Below, piece by piece: positions 26,939 through 35,502 of a stretch of 64,000 nucleotides of DNA. The DNA comes from Caldilineaceae bacterium (GTDB lineage Bacteria > Chloroflexota > Anaerolineae > Caldilineales > Caldilineaceae). How positions within the stretch are numbered: position 1 is the stretch's first letter; the number at the start of each line of letters is the position of its first letter. The translations under genes and the position numbers were made by a program. The DNA lies in the NCBI GenBank assembly GCA_022842065.1, contig JALHQH010000042.1, positions 42,021-106,020 on the forward strand, read 5' to 3'. The notes under the pieces were generated by a model. That model saw only the letters and a program-made list of their open reading frames with translations, was not told the DNA's origin and did no database searches.

Positions 26939-27598
26939 TCAGCCGCTGCGCTGTGCCAATAAGACCGCAGCCACGCCAAATGCGGTGGCGACATTGAGCG
27001 ACCGCTTCACACCACACATCGGAATGGCAACAATTTTATCACAGAGGGCAAGAATAGCTGGATCAACCCCGACGACTTCATTCCCAACCACCAATACAAG
27101 CGGTGGTGCTGACAGGATTAGTGTAGGCAGGGGAACGGCAAAGAGCGATACAGCTTGTTCAGTTTCTTCCAGCGCCCACAACGTTTTCCCCTCGGCTTTT
27201 AGTGTAGTGGCTAAGGCCAACGCATTATTGTGCTGTGACCACGGCAAGACCTCTTGGGCACCAAGCGCAGTCTTCGCCAGTTTGGGGTTGGCCGGCGTGG
27301 GGGTGATGCCACAGAGGTAAAGGTGCGCCCACCCTGCGCCATCGGCACTGCGGAAGATCGAGCCGACATTAAAGGTGCTGCGCACATTATCAACCAGCAC
27401 AGCCAAGGGCAAAGCGGGCAGTGCCACCACATTCGGGCGGTCATCCGCCCCGACTAATGTTGTGGTGATCAGCGCCGTTGAGGCGCCGCACCAGGGGCAA
27501 TATTCCCCCGGGCGCTCGCCGGCCGGCATGGGGAAACGCAGGTGACAGTCACGATTGCTGCACTCGCGCCATTGATACAGCATAGGATTTTGCGCCAC
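26939..27598 (-). CDS. SpoU/TrmH family RNA 2'-O-methyltransferase with N-terminal zinc ribbon
   Basis: From a GTG start the protein has 219 residues. Residues ~10-40 form a four-cysteine zinc ribbon (C-S-N-R-D-C and C-P-W-C). The SpoU domain follows with the three motifs: N-V-G-S-I-F-R-S-A-D-G-A, L-V-V-G-N-E-V-V-G-V, and I-P-M-C-G-V-K-R-S-L-N-V-A-T-A. These form the SAM-binding trefoil knot and carry the catalytic Arg and Asn. Family members methylate the ribose 2'-OH of tRNA or rRNA; the target here is unknown. The zinc ribbon is a distinctive addition that may aid RNA binding. It lies 47 bases upstream of the FAD oxidoreductase on the same strand. Confidence 0.87.
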   Translation of the reverse strand: MAQNPMLYQWRECSNRDCHLRFPMPAGERPGEYCPWCGASTALITTTLVGADDRPNVVALPALPLAVLVDNVRSTFNVGSIFRSADGAGWAHLYLCGITPTPANPKLAKTALGAQEVLPWSQHNNALALATTLKAEGKTLWALEETEQAVSLFAVPLPTLILSAPPLVLVVGNEVVGVDPAILALCDKIVAIPMCGVKRSLNVATAFGVAAVLLAQRSG

Positions 27599-27686
27599 AA
27601 TTAACCTGTTGATACGCCCTTAGCGCGCCACAATCGGCAACCACAATGGTGTCCCGACAAAGAGGGTGCCCCCATAACTACGCTGG

Positions 27687-28286
27687 CTACTGCCCGCCGC
27701 AGCCAGATCGAGTGGACAATTGATAGTGATAGAGAATTTCAACGTTTTGTTCCGGTTGCACCGATTTGCCGCCGCCGCTTTCAGGTTGCGGGAAAAATGC
27801 AATCAACCGGATGGCGGAAACCAAAACAGTGGTTGGCCAAGACGCGGCACGACAGAGGTCAACACCATTTCCAAGCGCTGCCACCGGCAAACGAAAACCA
27901 ATCGTGCAATGGGGGACCCAGCGATTCGGCTGGTAGAGCGCGTTGGATGACAATCCAGCCGCCGTCAATTGGGCATGGAAATCACGATGGCGCGTCAGCA
28001 GTTGCAGTGTGACCACTGGGGCGAGATAAAGCACCCCTTGGTCACCAGGGAAAGTGCCAATGGCAGCAAAGTGCAGTGGAAAGGGCGCAACTTGCGTCGC
28101 AAAAATCATCAATAACGGTTGCAACTGTCCTGGGTCAAGTCGATCGAAGAGCGCCAAGCTCACATGCGGCGCGCCTCCAGCTGCCACCAGGTCCATGCCA
28201 CCACAGGTGACATGGACCTGTGTCGACAGTGTCACCAGCGCCGCACGACTTTCGTCATCAAAGTGCAATTCAACTGCGTATGGCAT
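27687..28286 (-). CDS. 2'-5' RNA ligase/phosphodiesterase-like protein (2H superfamily)
   Basis: From the ATG at 28286, with AGAGG upstream, the protein has 199 residues. The two catalytic H-x-S/T-x motifs of the 2H phosphoesterase superfamily are visible: P-H-V-S-L-A-L-F near residue 43 and P-H-C-T-I-G-F near residue 125. Relatives include LigT/ThpR, which act on cyclic phosphates or 2'-5' bonds in RNA. The frame continues 32 codons further upstream, but that part is encoded by the family B repeat (repeated C-L-V-S) and should not be included. It lies downstream of valS on the same strand, separated by the repeat. Confidence 0.8.
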   Translation of the reverse strand: MPYAVELHFDDESRAALVTLSTQVHVTCGGMDLVAAGGAPHVSLALFDRLDPGQLQPLLMIFATQVAPFPLHFAAIGTFPGDQGVLYLAPVVTLQLLTRHRDFHAQLTAAGLSSNALYQPNRWVPHCTIGFRLPVAALGNGVDLCRAASWPTTVLVSAIRLIAFFPQPESGGGKSVQPEQNVEILYHYQLSTRSGCGGQ

Positions 28287-28303
28287 TGCAACCTCTAGGG
28301 AAG

Positions 28304-28414
28304 ATACGAGACAGGTGACAAGGTGACAAGGTGACACGAGACAAGATGACACGAGACAAGGTGACACGAGACAAGGTGACACGAGATACGAGAAGCTCGT
28401 GTCACCTTGTCACC
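28304..28414. repeat. Family B short-unit repeat hairpin, copy 1
   Basis: Tandem 15-bp units ACGAGACAAGGTGAC close with an inverted arm; 28323-28340 and 28396-28413 are perfect 18-bp complements. It starts four bases after the valS stop and may act as a terminator or mRNA end barrier. Confidence 0.85.
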
Positions 28415-28417
28415 CTA

Positions 28418-31135
28418 CTACCCGACCAGCGTGGCCAGCCGTGCGGCCAGCTGATCGCGCTTTTCTTGTAACTCGACTTGCCGGCCCTTCTCGCGTTCCA
28501 GCACATTGGCCGGGGCCTTGTTGACGAAGCCAGGATTACCGAGGAGGCCATCAATCTTGCGTAACTGCCCATCCAAGTTCTCGATCTCCTTGCCCAGGCG
28601 CGCCCGTTCTGCATCAAGATTGACCAGGCCGGCCATTGGCAAATAGACCGTCATACCGCCCACGGCCAGCGTAATGGCTTTCTCTGGGGCCGGTAGCTCG
28701 GCCGCAATGGTGACTTGCGCCAGATCCAGGCGCGCCAACGCGGCAATCACCGGCAGATTGTCACGCAGCAAGCCCGCATCCGCACCGGCACTGATCTGGG
28801 CGGCAATCCGGCGGACCGGTTCCACGTTATATTCGGAACGCGCGTTGCGAATAGCCCGGACCATCTCTTGAATGCGTGCGAAGATGGCATCCGCACGTGC
28901 ATCGGTATAGCCGGCCAACGCAGGCCAAGCGGTCGCGATCAGCGCCCGCTGTTCGCCCCCCAGCCCTGGCAGATTTTGCCAGATCGTTTCCGTCAGGAAG
29001 GGCATAAAGGGGTGCAACAGGCGCATGCTCTGTTCCAGCACAAAGGCGAGCACCTGGCGCGTGGCGTGCGCTTCCGCTGGGGTACCGTCATAGAGCCGCA
29101 CCTTGGCGGCTTCAATATACCAGTCACAATATTCGTTCCACAGAAACTCGTAGAGTTGGCGGCCGGCTTCGCCTAGTTGCCAGCTCTGAATCAGCCTGGT
29201 CAATTCATTTTGCACCCCTTCTAAACGGCTGAGAATCCAGCGATCGGGCAACCCTAACTGATCCGCGTCGGGCAGTTGATAGTGCATATTATAGGCGGTA
29301 CTACGTTCAGCCACGGTCAGTTCATGCGTGGCCAGATTCATGAGCACAAAACGGGTCGCATTCCAGATCTTATTGGCAAAGTTTCGGTTCGCTTCGATCC
29401 GTTGGACACTGAGCTTCATGTCATTGCCCGGCGTGCTGCCCGTCAGCAGGCTAAAGCGCAGGGCATCACTGCCATATTCTGCGATGAGATCGAGCGGATC
29501 GAGGGCATTATTCAAGCTCTTACTCATCTTGCGCCCTTGTTCATCACGCACCAAACCGTGCAGGTAAACATACTTAAAGGGCACCTCACCGGTAAACTTG
29601 AGCCCCATCATGATCATCCGTGCCACCCAGAAGAAGATGATGTCGTAACCGGTCTCCAGCACCGTGGTAGGGTAATAAGTTTGTAGATCATCGGTCTCAG
29701 CCGGCCAGCCCAAAGTGCTAAAGGGCCAGAGGCCGCTGCTGAACCAAGTATCGAGCACATCCGCATCCTGTTCCAGGTGCACCGCTTCGCCGTAGTGGAC
29801 AATCGCCTGTTCTTGGGCGTCGCTTTCACTGCGTGCCGCAAAGGGTTGACCATCCGGCCCGTACCAGATCGGAATGCGGTGCCCCCACCAGAGTTGGCGG
29901 CTGATACACCAGTCGCGGATATTCTCCATCCATTGAAAGTAGACCCGTTCAAAGCGTTCGGGCACAATTTTGATCTCACCCTGACGCACGGCCGCGGCGG
30001 CCGCTTCGGCGAGGGAGGCCATCTTCACCCACCACTGCTCACTGAGCAATGGCTCGACAATTGTATGGCAGCGTTGACAGTGCCCCACCTGGTGAGGACG
30101 CACTTCTTCGCGCACGGTGAAGCCGGCGGCCTGCATATCTGCCCACAACTGCTTGCGCGCGGCAAAACGATCCAACCCTTCATAGGGCCCGGCTTCTTCA
30201 TTGAGCGACGCATCTTCATTCATGATGCTAATCATCGGCAGATCATGACGTAGCCCAATTTCATAATCGTTGGGATCATGGCCAGGGGTCACCTTGAGCG
30301 CGCCCGTACCAAATTCGGGATCGACATAGGCATCGGCGATCACCGGAATTTCGCGATTGAGAATTGGCACGAGTGCAATCTTGCCCACCACATCCTTGTA
30401 GCGTTCGTCATCGGGGTGCACAGCCACCGCCGTATCACCCAGAATCGTCTCTGGGCGCGTGGTGCTCACTTCCAGATAGCCGCCCTCTTTTAGCGGATAG
30501 CGGAAGGTATAGAGCGTGCCCTGCTCTTCTTCATACTCCACTTCCAGATCGCTGATTGCGCTGGCACAGCGTGGACACCAGTTCACCAAGCGATAACCAC
30601 GATAGATCAGACCCTCCTTGTAGAGGCTGATAAAGGCTTCAAGGACGGCGTCACTTAAGCCATCGTCCAAGGTAAAGCGCTCGCGCTGCCAATCACACGA
30701 AATCCCCATGCGCCGTTGCTGGGCACTGATGCGGCCATGATATTCATCTTTCCAACTCCAGACCTCTTGCACAAAGTGCTCGCGGCCCAGCGCCTGGCGG
30801 GTGGTGCCCTGCTTTTCGAGCATCCGTTCCACCACATTCTGGGTCGCAATCCCGGCGTGATCAGTGCCTGGCACCCAGAGGGTTGGCCGCCCTTGCATGC
30901 GGTGGTAGCGGATCAAGAGATCTTCTACGCTGCTGGTAATGGCATGGCCCAGATGCAACGCGCCGGTGACATTGGGGGGCGGCATGGAGATCACAAAAGG
31001 TTCCGCATTGGGATCCGCCAGCCCGCTGGCCAACTGTTGCTCCGGACGGAAGAAGCCATGCGCTTCCCACCAGGCATACAGCTCTTCCTCCACCTGCGTA
31101 TGGTCATACGTTTTGGGCATAGCAATTTCAGTCAT
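28418..31135 (-). CDS. valS: Valyl-tRNA synthetase
   Basis: The 905-residue enzyme charges tRNA-Val with valine. The class I HIGH motif is A-L-H-L-G-H-A-I near residue 60 and the KMSKS loop is R-K-M-S-K-S-L-N-N near residue 538. The editing (CP1) domain lies between, with T-T-R-P-E-T-I-L-G-D-T-A-V-A-V-H-P near 225 and D-P-E-F-G-T-G-A-L-K-V-T-P-G-H-D. The C-terminal ~65 residues are the coiled-coil arm typical of ValS. Full length and intact. It is preceded by a T-box leader and a consensus promoter, so expression should rise when uncharged tRNA-Val accumulates. Confidence 0.96.
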   Translation of the reverse strand: MTEIAMPKTYDHTQVEEELYAWWEAHGFFRPEQQLASGLADPNAEPFVISMPPPNVTGALHLGHAITSSVEDLLIRYHRMQGRPTLWVPGTDHAGIATQNVVERMLEKQGTTRQALGREHFVQEVWSWKDEYHGRISAQQRRMGISCDWQRERFTLDDGLSDAVLEAFISLYKEGLIYRGYRLVNWCPRCASAISDLEVEYEEEQGTLYTFRYPLKEGGYLEVSTTRPETILGDTAVAVHPDDERYKDVVGKIALVPILNREIPVIADAYVDPEFGTGALKVTPGHDPNDYEIGLRHDLPMISIMNEDASLNEEAGPYEGLDRFAARKQLWADMQAAGFTVREEVRPHQVGHCQRCHTIVEPLLSEQWWVKMASLAEAAAAAVRQGEIKIVPERFERVYFQWMENIRDWCISRQLWWGHRIPIWYGPDGQPFAARSESDAQEQAIVHYGEAVHLEQDADVLDTWFSSGLWPFSTLGWPAETDDLQTYYPTTVLETGYDIIFFWVARMIMMGLKFTGEVPFKYVYLHGLVRDEQGRKMSKSLNNALDPLDLIAEYGSDALRFSLLTGSTPGNDMKLSVQRIEANRNFANKIWNATRFVLMNLATHELTVAERSTAYNMHYQLPDADQLGLPDRWILSRLEGVQNELTRLIQSWQLGEAGRQLYEFLWNEYCDWYIEAAKVRLYDGTPAEAHATRQVLAFVLEQSMRLLHPFMPFLTETIWQNLPGLGGEQRALIATAWPALAGYTDARADAIFARIQEMVRAIRNARSEYNVEPVRRIAAQISAGADAGLLRDNLPVIAALARLDLAQVTIAAELPAPEKAITLAVGGMTVYLPMAGLVNLDAERARLGKEIENLDGQLRKIDGLLGNPGFVNKAPANVLEREKGRQVELQEKRDQLAARLATLVG

Positions 31136-31216
31136 GATGCGCTCTCTATCTCTCTTTAATATGGTCGGCCACCGTTAAAACACGGAACAAAAGCTCAGGT
31201 AAAAGCTTGGGCAAAA

Positions 31217-31254
31217 CAAAAAAAGCCGCTTCTCCTATCAAGGACGAAGCGACT
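31217..31254 (-). terminator. Regulated terminator of the valS T-box
   Basis: A nine-pair stem (AGUCGCUUC with GAAGCGGCU) followed by a run of seven U; its 5' arm begins just after the T-box sequence, so the antiterminator and terminator are mutually exclusive. Confidence 0.85.
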
Positions 31255-31530
31255 CTCCGTGGTGCCACCTTGGTTATGTCGGTTACCGCATCCCGGCAAA
31301 CTCGAACATCACTCTGCGCTGTAACGGGCCGACCCGGACAAAACTGCGTAATTACGAAGGCTGCATCAGTAACGGTTATTAATTAACCTTTCAGCCTTAC
31401 CCGTACGTTCATTTTGCCAACCTTCCCGGCGACTTTCCCTGTGACGTGGTGAATAGGGCTTGCAGCCTCTGGCCCTATCTCTCTGACACCTGCTGTCAGG
31501 TACTCCTCCGGTGCACTGTTGTTAAATTAT
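31217..31530 (-). promoter_or_regulatory. T-box riboswitch leader of valS with GUC specifier
   Basis: Read on the minus strand, the leader shows a stem I with an internal loop whose 3' side contains GUC (31443-31445), flanked by pairing CCUG/CAGG and GGUG/CACC. An AGAGAG element and an apical AUAGGGC/GCCCUAU helix follow the T-box order. The T-box proper, AAGGTGGCACCACGG, is at 31258-31272, followed by a terminator hairpin (stem 31224-31232 with 31246-31254) and seven U residues at 31217-31223. GUC is a valine codon, agreeing with the downstream gene. The variable T-box base is C where most T-boxes have U. Confidence 0.88.
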
Positions 31531-31536
31531 GCAACC

Positions 31537-31565
31537 ATTATACTCACGACTACACGTAATGTCAA
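31537..31565 (-). promoter_or_regulatory. Consensus promoter of the valS leader
   Basis: A perfect -35 TTGACA (plus 31560-31565) and perfect -10 TATAAT (plus 31537-31542) are separated by exactly 17 bases on the minus strand. A start near 31530 would yield the T-box leader of about 395 bases before the valS ATG. Confidence 0.85.
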
Positions 31566-31614
31566 TCCTGACAAAACAGGATCAGCAATTTGCTGAGAAA
31601 GGGCAACAGGGCAC

Positions 31615-32346
31615 TCAGGCGAATTCTTGGGTGGTCGGCTTGATCAGCAGCTCAGGGACGTGGGCACGGGGTGGTAAGCTGGCAACAAAGAGGGCGGCCA
31701 AGGCCACATCCACAGGCTGCAGGATGCGCGCTTTGTGTTCATCACTGACGGGGATGGGGCGTTCGTCTAGGATCGGGGTGTTGACTTCGCCCGGCGCAAT
31801 AATGGTGGAGCGAATGCCGTTGTCTTTTTCTTCCAGGGCAATCACCTTCATCAAGGCATTGACGGCATGTTTAGAGGCACTGTAGCCGGCCCCCGCCAAA
31901 ACGGAAGCACGCACCCCCGCGATGGAGGAGACGGTAATCAATAGGCCATCACGACGTGCCCGCATCTGCGGCAAGACCGCATGGATCGTATTAAACACAC
32001 CCGAAGCGTTGATACGCAGCATCTGTTCCCAAGCCGCCGGCGTTAGTTGATGCATCCGCCGCTCCAGCACATTGGTGCCGGCATTGTTGACCAGAATATC
32101 GATCTGCCCAAAGGTCTGGTTGGTCCAGGCGACTAACTCGTTCACCTGGCTGATCTCACCAACATCAGCGGCATAGTGGCGCACCGGCAGCGTATTACTG
32201 ATGGCAGCGCATACCTCTTGCAGTTTGCCTGCCCGCCGCCCAGTAATCACCACCTGTGCCCCGGCCTCGGCATAAACACGCGCAATGGCAGCGCCAATCC
32301 CTGTGCCACCGCCGGTAATCAGCGCGACTTTTCCTGTGAGTTGCAC
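31615..32346 (-). CDS. SDR family NAD(P)-dependent oxidoreductase
   Basis: The 243-residue protein is a classical short-chain dehydrogenase. It shows T-G-G-G-T-G-I-G at residues ~12-19 for cofactor binding, N-N-A-G-T-N near residue 87, a catalytic Ser in T-V-S-S-I-A-G near 140, and Y-S-A-S-K-H-A near 154 with the Tyr-x-x-x-Lys pair. No acidic residue typical of strict NAD preference is evident after the second strand (T-G-R-R-A-G), which suggests NADP(H). The substrate is not predictable. It lies on the same strand and 73 bases downstream of the OpuAC-like gene, so the two may share a transcript. Confidence 0.9.
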   Translation of the reverse strand: MQLTGKVALITGGGTGIGAAIARVYAEAGAQVVITGRRAGKLQEVCAAISNTLPVRHYAADVGEISQVNELVAWTNQTFGQIDILVNNAGTNVLERRMHQLTPAAWEQMLRINASGVFNTIHAVLPQMRARRDGLLITVSSIAGVRASVLAGAGYSASKHAVNALMKVIALEEKDNGIRSTIIAPGEVNTPILDERPIPVSDEHKARILQPVDVALAALFVASLPPRAHVPELLIKPTTQEFA

Positions 32347-32419
32347 GAAAAGCTCCTAAGTTCGCTAAAGCGGGTTGCCCAACCACCCAATGGCCGGCAA
32401 CCCGATTGTTTTGCAATCG

Positions 32420-33421
32420 CTACTGGGGCAACCAAGCGCGCCAGGTTGCTTCGTTGGCATCGATCCAGGCACGCGCCGCGGCGTCAACCTCGGCACCTTC
32501 GAGTTCAACCGCGGCAATCATACTAATCTGATCTTCCGTGGTATAACTCATATTTTTGAGCAAGGTATAGGCATCAGGGGCCGCAGCTTGCAGGCCAGGC
32601 CAGAAGATCTTAAAGAGCCCATCGGAAGGATAGTCACAATCAACGCCGCCGCTATCCGCGGTTGCATAACAGTCTTCACTATACTCCGGCAGCGCGACGC
32701 GCGTCAGATCATACTTGGCGTGGATCGAGTGGGGTGTCCAAAAATAAAACAAAACTGGTTCTTCCCGGCTATAGGCTGCATCCAACGCCGAGAGGATCGC
32801 CTCTTCGGAGCCGGCTTGGACGATCTGGAAATTTAGCCCCAAGTTTTCGATAATGTCCGCCTCATAGGTCACCCAACTTGGATCGCCAAAGAGCAGTTGT
32901 CCTTTGTCCCCTGTTTCAGCCGTGGCAAAGAGGGTCGCCGCCTCCGGGCTAGCCAATCCCGCGGCCGTCGCCAGGTCGGCATTGGTCGTGAGCAGATAGG
33001 TTGGCAGGTACCAACCGATCCGACCGACCGGCCCCAGCAAGCCGCCATTTTCGACCAACTGTTGTTTCTCAATATACTCGGCCACATTGGCCATATGGCC
33101 AGAGGGCCAAACTTCTAAGCTGGCGTGGAGTTCACCGGCGGCAAGGGCCGGCCATTGAGCCTGTTCGGCGACATCGACTTGTTCGACCGTATAGCCCAGT
33201 TGCTCGGTTAACAAGATCGAGGCAACTGCCACGTTAAGTTCTGACGCCGACCAGGGATTAACCGCCAATTGAATGACAAGCTGCTCTGCGACAGGGGCAC
33301 TGTCGGTGGTTGTGCTGCTGGTCTCCGCCGGCGACGGCGCGGCAGGTGCGACGGCACAGCCGCTGATAATCAGCAGTAAGAGCAGGAGGTGAGTGTAGCT
33401 CCCAAAAGTGCGTAACTTCAT
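32420..33421 (-). CDS. Glycine-betaine/choline-type ABC transporter substrate-binding lipoprotein (OpuAC-like)
   Basis: The 333-residue protein begins with a lipoprotein signal peptide (L-L-L-I-I-S-G-C, Cys near residue 22) and a Ser/Thr/Pro-rich linker. The mature part is an OpuAC-type periplasmic domain: N-P-W-S-A-S-E near residue 57, L-E-V-W-P-S-G-H near 100, a W-Y-L-P-T-Y segment near 140 and F-Y-F-W-T-P-H-S near 230. Aromatic residues in these segments build the quaternary-amine cage in characterised homologues. No permease or ATPase gene is adjacent, so it is an orphan binding protein in this window. Its own promoter lies in the divergent regulatory region upstream. Confidence 0.85.
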   Translation of the reverse strand: MKLRTFGSYTHLLLLLLIISGCAVAPAAPSPAETSSTTTDSAPVAEQLVIQLAVNPWSASELNVAVASILLTEQLGYTVEQVDVAEQAQWPALAAGELHASLEVWPSGHMANVAEYIEKQQLVENGGLLGPVGRIGWYLPTYLLTTNADLATAAGLASPEAATLFATAETGDKGQLLFGDPSWVTYEADIIENLGLNFQIVQAGSEEAILSALDAAYSREEPVLFYFWTPHSIHAKYDLTRVALPEYSEDCYATADSGGVDCDYPSDGLFKIFWPGLQAAAPDAYTLLKNMSYTTEDQISMIAAVELEGAEVDAAARAWIDANEATWRAWLPQ

Positions 33422-33529
33422 CTTGATTTCCCTTTCTGATTTGGCTCTGATTTGGCGTCGTGCGGGTGCGGGTAAATGGTGAGCCTAGTACAGTGCGGCC
33501 TAAATAAACCCAGCGTTATGTAGTGCATG

Positions 33530-33554
33530 CGTCGAGTACTCTCGTGGCCCTAGC
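33530..33554. repeat. Short palindromic element shared with the family B copy at 63832
   Basis: On the minus strand this reads GGGCCACGAGAGTACTCG, nearly the same as the core at 63832-63856 (GGGCCACGAGAGAGTACT). It contains a CGAG-AGTA-CTCG type palindrome. Probably a decayed family B fragment. Confidence 0.5.
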
Positions 33555-33576
33555 AATGTGACGATTGAGTGTGCAA

Positions 33577-33606
33577 ACTATAACACCCTCGATTCGTCAC
33601 TGTCAA
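33577..33606 (-). promoter_or_regulatory. Candidate promoter of the OpuAC-like gene
   Basis: On the minus strand TTGACA (plus 33601-33606) and TATAGT (plus 33577-33582) are 18 bases apart. Seven-base inverted half sites GTGACGA (33558) and TCGTCAC (33594) flank the -10. Confidence 0.6.
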
Positions 33607-33623
33607 AAAGCCGCAATGCAACA

Positions 33624-33656
33624 GGTGAGGGAAAGGTGAGGGAAAGGTGGGGGAAA
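33624..33656. repeat. Three tandem 11-bp repeats in the divergent promoter region
   Basis: GGTGAGGGAAA occurs twice and GGTGGGGGAAA once, head to tail with an 11-base period, about one helical turn. They lie between the two divergent promoters, so a protein bound on one DNA face could act on both. Confidence 0.7.
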
Positions 33657-33689
33657 GGTCGAGTGAACAGTGTTAGAGATATTTACTAT

Positions 33690-33718
33690 TTGACCGAGTA
33701 CTACGGTCATGCTATACT
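33690..33718 (+). promoter_or_regulatory. Candidate promoter with embedded operator for the amino-acid binding protein gene
   Basis: TTGACC (33690-33695) and TATACT (33713-33718) are 17 bases apart. The inverted repeat TGACCG-7-CGGTCA at 33691-33709 covers the -35 and spacer, the usual place for a repressor site. Confidence 0.6.
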
Positions 33719-33934
33719 GCCCCTATACCTGACCATTTCTATACGATTGCCCAACTTATGTAGCTAGACCTATCCTACTTTATAGATTGCTCAACGCATA
33801 GCATAGAAATTAGTATACCATCCCCCATAATCCTGTTGGCCGATGCACATACTACCTCCTAGTTTGGTTCATCGGGTATGTTTGTTCACAGTATTGCGAG
33901 TAGCAATCATCCAGGGGCGACAACTCACACGCTC

Positions 33935-35398
33935 ATGCAACCTTTTATCAACTTAGTACTGCATTCCGCACGGATTGGTGTAACATTGCTGTTACTGCTT
34001 TTGGTTGCCTGTCAGCCGCAAGCAACGGAAACACCAACGACGACATCCACTGTGGTGGTGGAGATGCTCCCCCCCCCACTACCGGTGGCAACGATGACGT
34101 CTGTGCCAATCCCTCTCCCACCAACATCAGAAAATCTTGCGCCTCCCCTAGTAGGTTGCAATCGAAATTGGCGAGACAATGCCGAAATCGTCGTTGGCGC
34201 GCTCTACCCGCTCTCCAGCGTCAATATTATGATTAATGGCTTTGCCATGCAAGCAGCCACCAATCTGGCCGTTAGCGAAATCAATGCACAGGGCGGCATT
34301 GATGGCAAACCGCTGCGGATTATCACCTATGATTCGGGCACTTCGCCGGCCCAAGGTGCGCTCTTTGCCGAACGCCTGATCACCTTGGATTGTGTCGTCG
34401 CGATCCTGGGGGTCTTCCATAGTAATGTAGCAATGGCCGTCAAAGAAGTTGCCGTTCAGTACCATATCCCCGTGATCTTTGCCGATCCCTATGAAGATCA
34501 ATTGACCATGGATCAGGCCCCAGAAATCTTTCGGATTGCGCCGAGTCGGAGCATGTTGACCGAGATGATGGGTAAATGGTTGGCCGAGGTTGGGGATTAT
34601 AATCAAGATGGTGAACTGTCCGCTGTCTTACTCGTGGAAAATACACCTTATGGCTTAAATCGGATTGAACGCGCCCGTAATCTTTTGCCCAACTTTGGCA
34701 TCAACCTCGCCACCTTTGCCGTCGATTTGCCCACTACCGATTTTTCATCAACCATTGCACGGATTGTTGCCCTCCCCATGTTGCCCGATGCAATTTTTCT
34801 TTACATCAATGGCAGCGAAACACTGAAGCTGCAACATGCTTTGCTAGAAGCCAATATTGGCCCCAAACGCAACACCCTTCTGGTGACACTGCTCATGGCG
34901 TTGGATGAAGAACAGTTTTGGCAGCAAGTCCCCAATGGCAACTATACAATTGTGCTGCAAATCGGGCCGTGGCTCTCGACCGTACCGCCCATGGGCCAAC
35001 GGTTTGCCCAGCAATTCGGCCAGTACTTCCAACGTTGGCCGGAAGCCGCCGCCTTTGAGGCCTATGATGCCGTCTGGTTAATCGCAGACGCCATTACGCG
35101 CGCTGATTCGATTGGCGCGGATGAGATTATCAGTGCCCTGGAACAGACCGATCTCACGCTGGCCTCCGGCCACTATACCTTCCCTTACGGCTCTACCAAC
35201 CCACCAGATGGCAAAGAGGTACCGGCCTATATGTGGCATCAGTGGCCGGATCCACCGATTCTGTACCTGCAATACACGGAAGTCAACCAGCCCGCCGAGC
35301 AAAGCACCGTCATCTGGCCGGCCACCTATCGCAAAATCGATGGGCCGTTGGCCCCGCCCCTGCTGGAAGAATTGAGCCGGATTGGCCGGCGCTGGTAG
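33935..35398 (+). CDS. ABC transporter substrate-binding lipoprotein, branched-chain amino acid/amide type
   Basis: I choose the ATG at 33935, which places a lipobox L-V-A-C with Cys at residue 26 after a short hydrophobic signal; an upstream ATG at 33878 lengthens the leader without a better ribosome-binding site. The 487-residue product has a Pro/Thr-rich linker, then a Peripla_BP_6 (LivJ-like) domain: V-V-G-A-L-Y-P-L, N-G-F-A-M-Q-A-A, N-A-Q-G-G-I-D-G and D-S-G-T-S-P-A-Q-G-A. Such proteins bind branched-chain amino acids, amides or urea outside the membrane. No transporter genes adjoin it, so it may feed a distant transporter or act as a sensor. Confidence 0.82.
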   Translation: MQPFINLVLHSARIGVTLLLLLLVACQPQATETPTTTSTVVVEMLPPPLPVATMTSVPIPLPPTSENLAPPLVGCNRNWRDNAEIVVGALYPLSSVNIMINGFAMQAATNLAVSEINAQGGIDGKPLRIITYDSGTSPAQGALFAERLITLDCVVAILGVFHSNVAMAVKEVAVQYHIPVIFADPYEDQLTMDQAPEIFRIAPSRSMLTEMMGKWLAEVGDYNQDGELSAVLLVENTPYGLNRIERARNLLPNFGINLATFAVDLPTTDFSSTIARIVALPMLPDAIFLYINGSETLKLQHALLEANIGPKRNTLLVTLLMALDEEQFWQQVPNGNYTIVLQIGPWLSTVPPMGQRFAQQFGQYFQRWPEAAAFEAYDAVWLIADAITRADSIGADEIISALEQTDLTLASGHYTFPYGSTNPPDGKEVPAYMWHQWPDPPILYLQYTEVNQPAEQSTVIWPATYRKIDGPLAPPLLEELSRIGRRW

Positions 35399-35414
35399 GA
35401 CGGCAACGTTAATT

Positions 35415-35492
35415 AGACGCGGATTTAGGTAGCGCGGATTCAGGCAGCACGGATGGGGCGGCCGCTTATCCACGCCGCCTGAATCTGCGTCT
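35415..35492. repeat. Imperfect inverted repeat after the binding-protein gene
   Basis: AGACGCGGATTTAGGTAGC at 35415 is an imperfect complement of GCCGCCTGAATCTGCGTCT at 35474-35492, with a further GCGGATTCAGGCAGC inside. It lies between convergent genes and could terminate transcription both ways. Confidence 0.6.
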
Positions 35493-35502
35493 ATACACCG
35501 GC

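Noticed and set aside
28287..28382. Cys/Leu/Val/Ser-rich N-terminal extension of the 2'-5' RNA ligase-like protein
   Set aside because: It is the translation of family B tandem units; the ATG at 28286 has its own ribosome-binding site.
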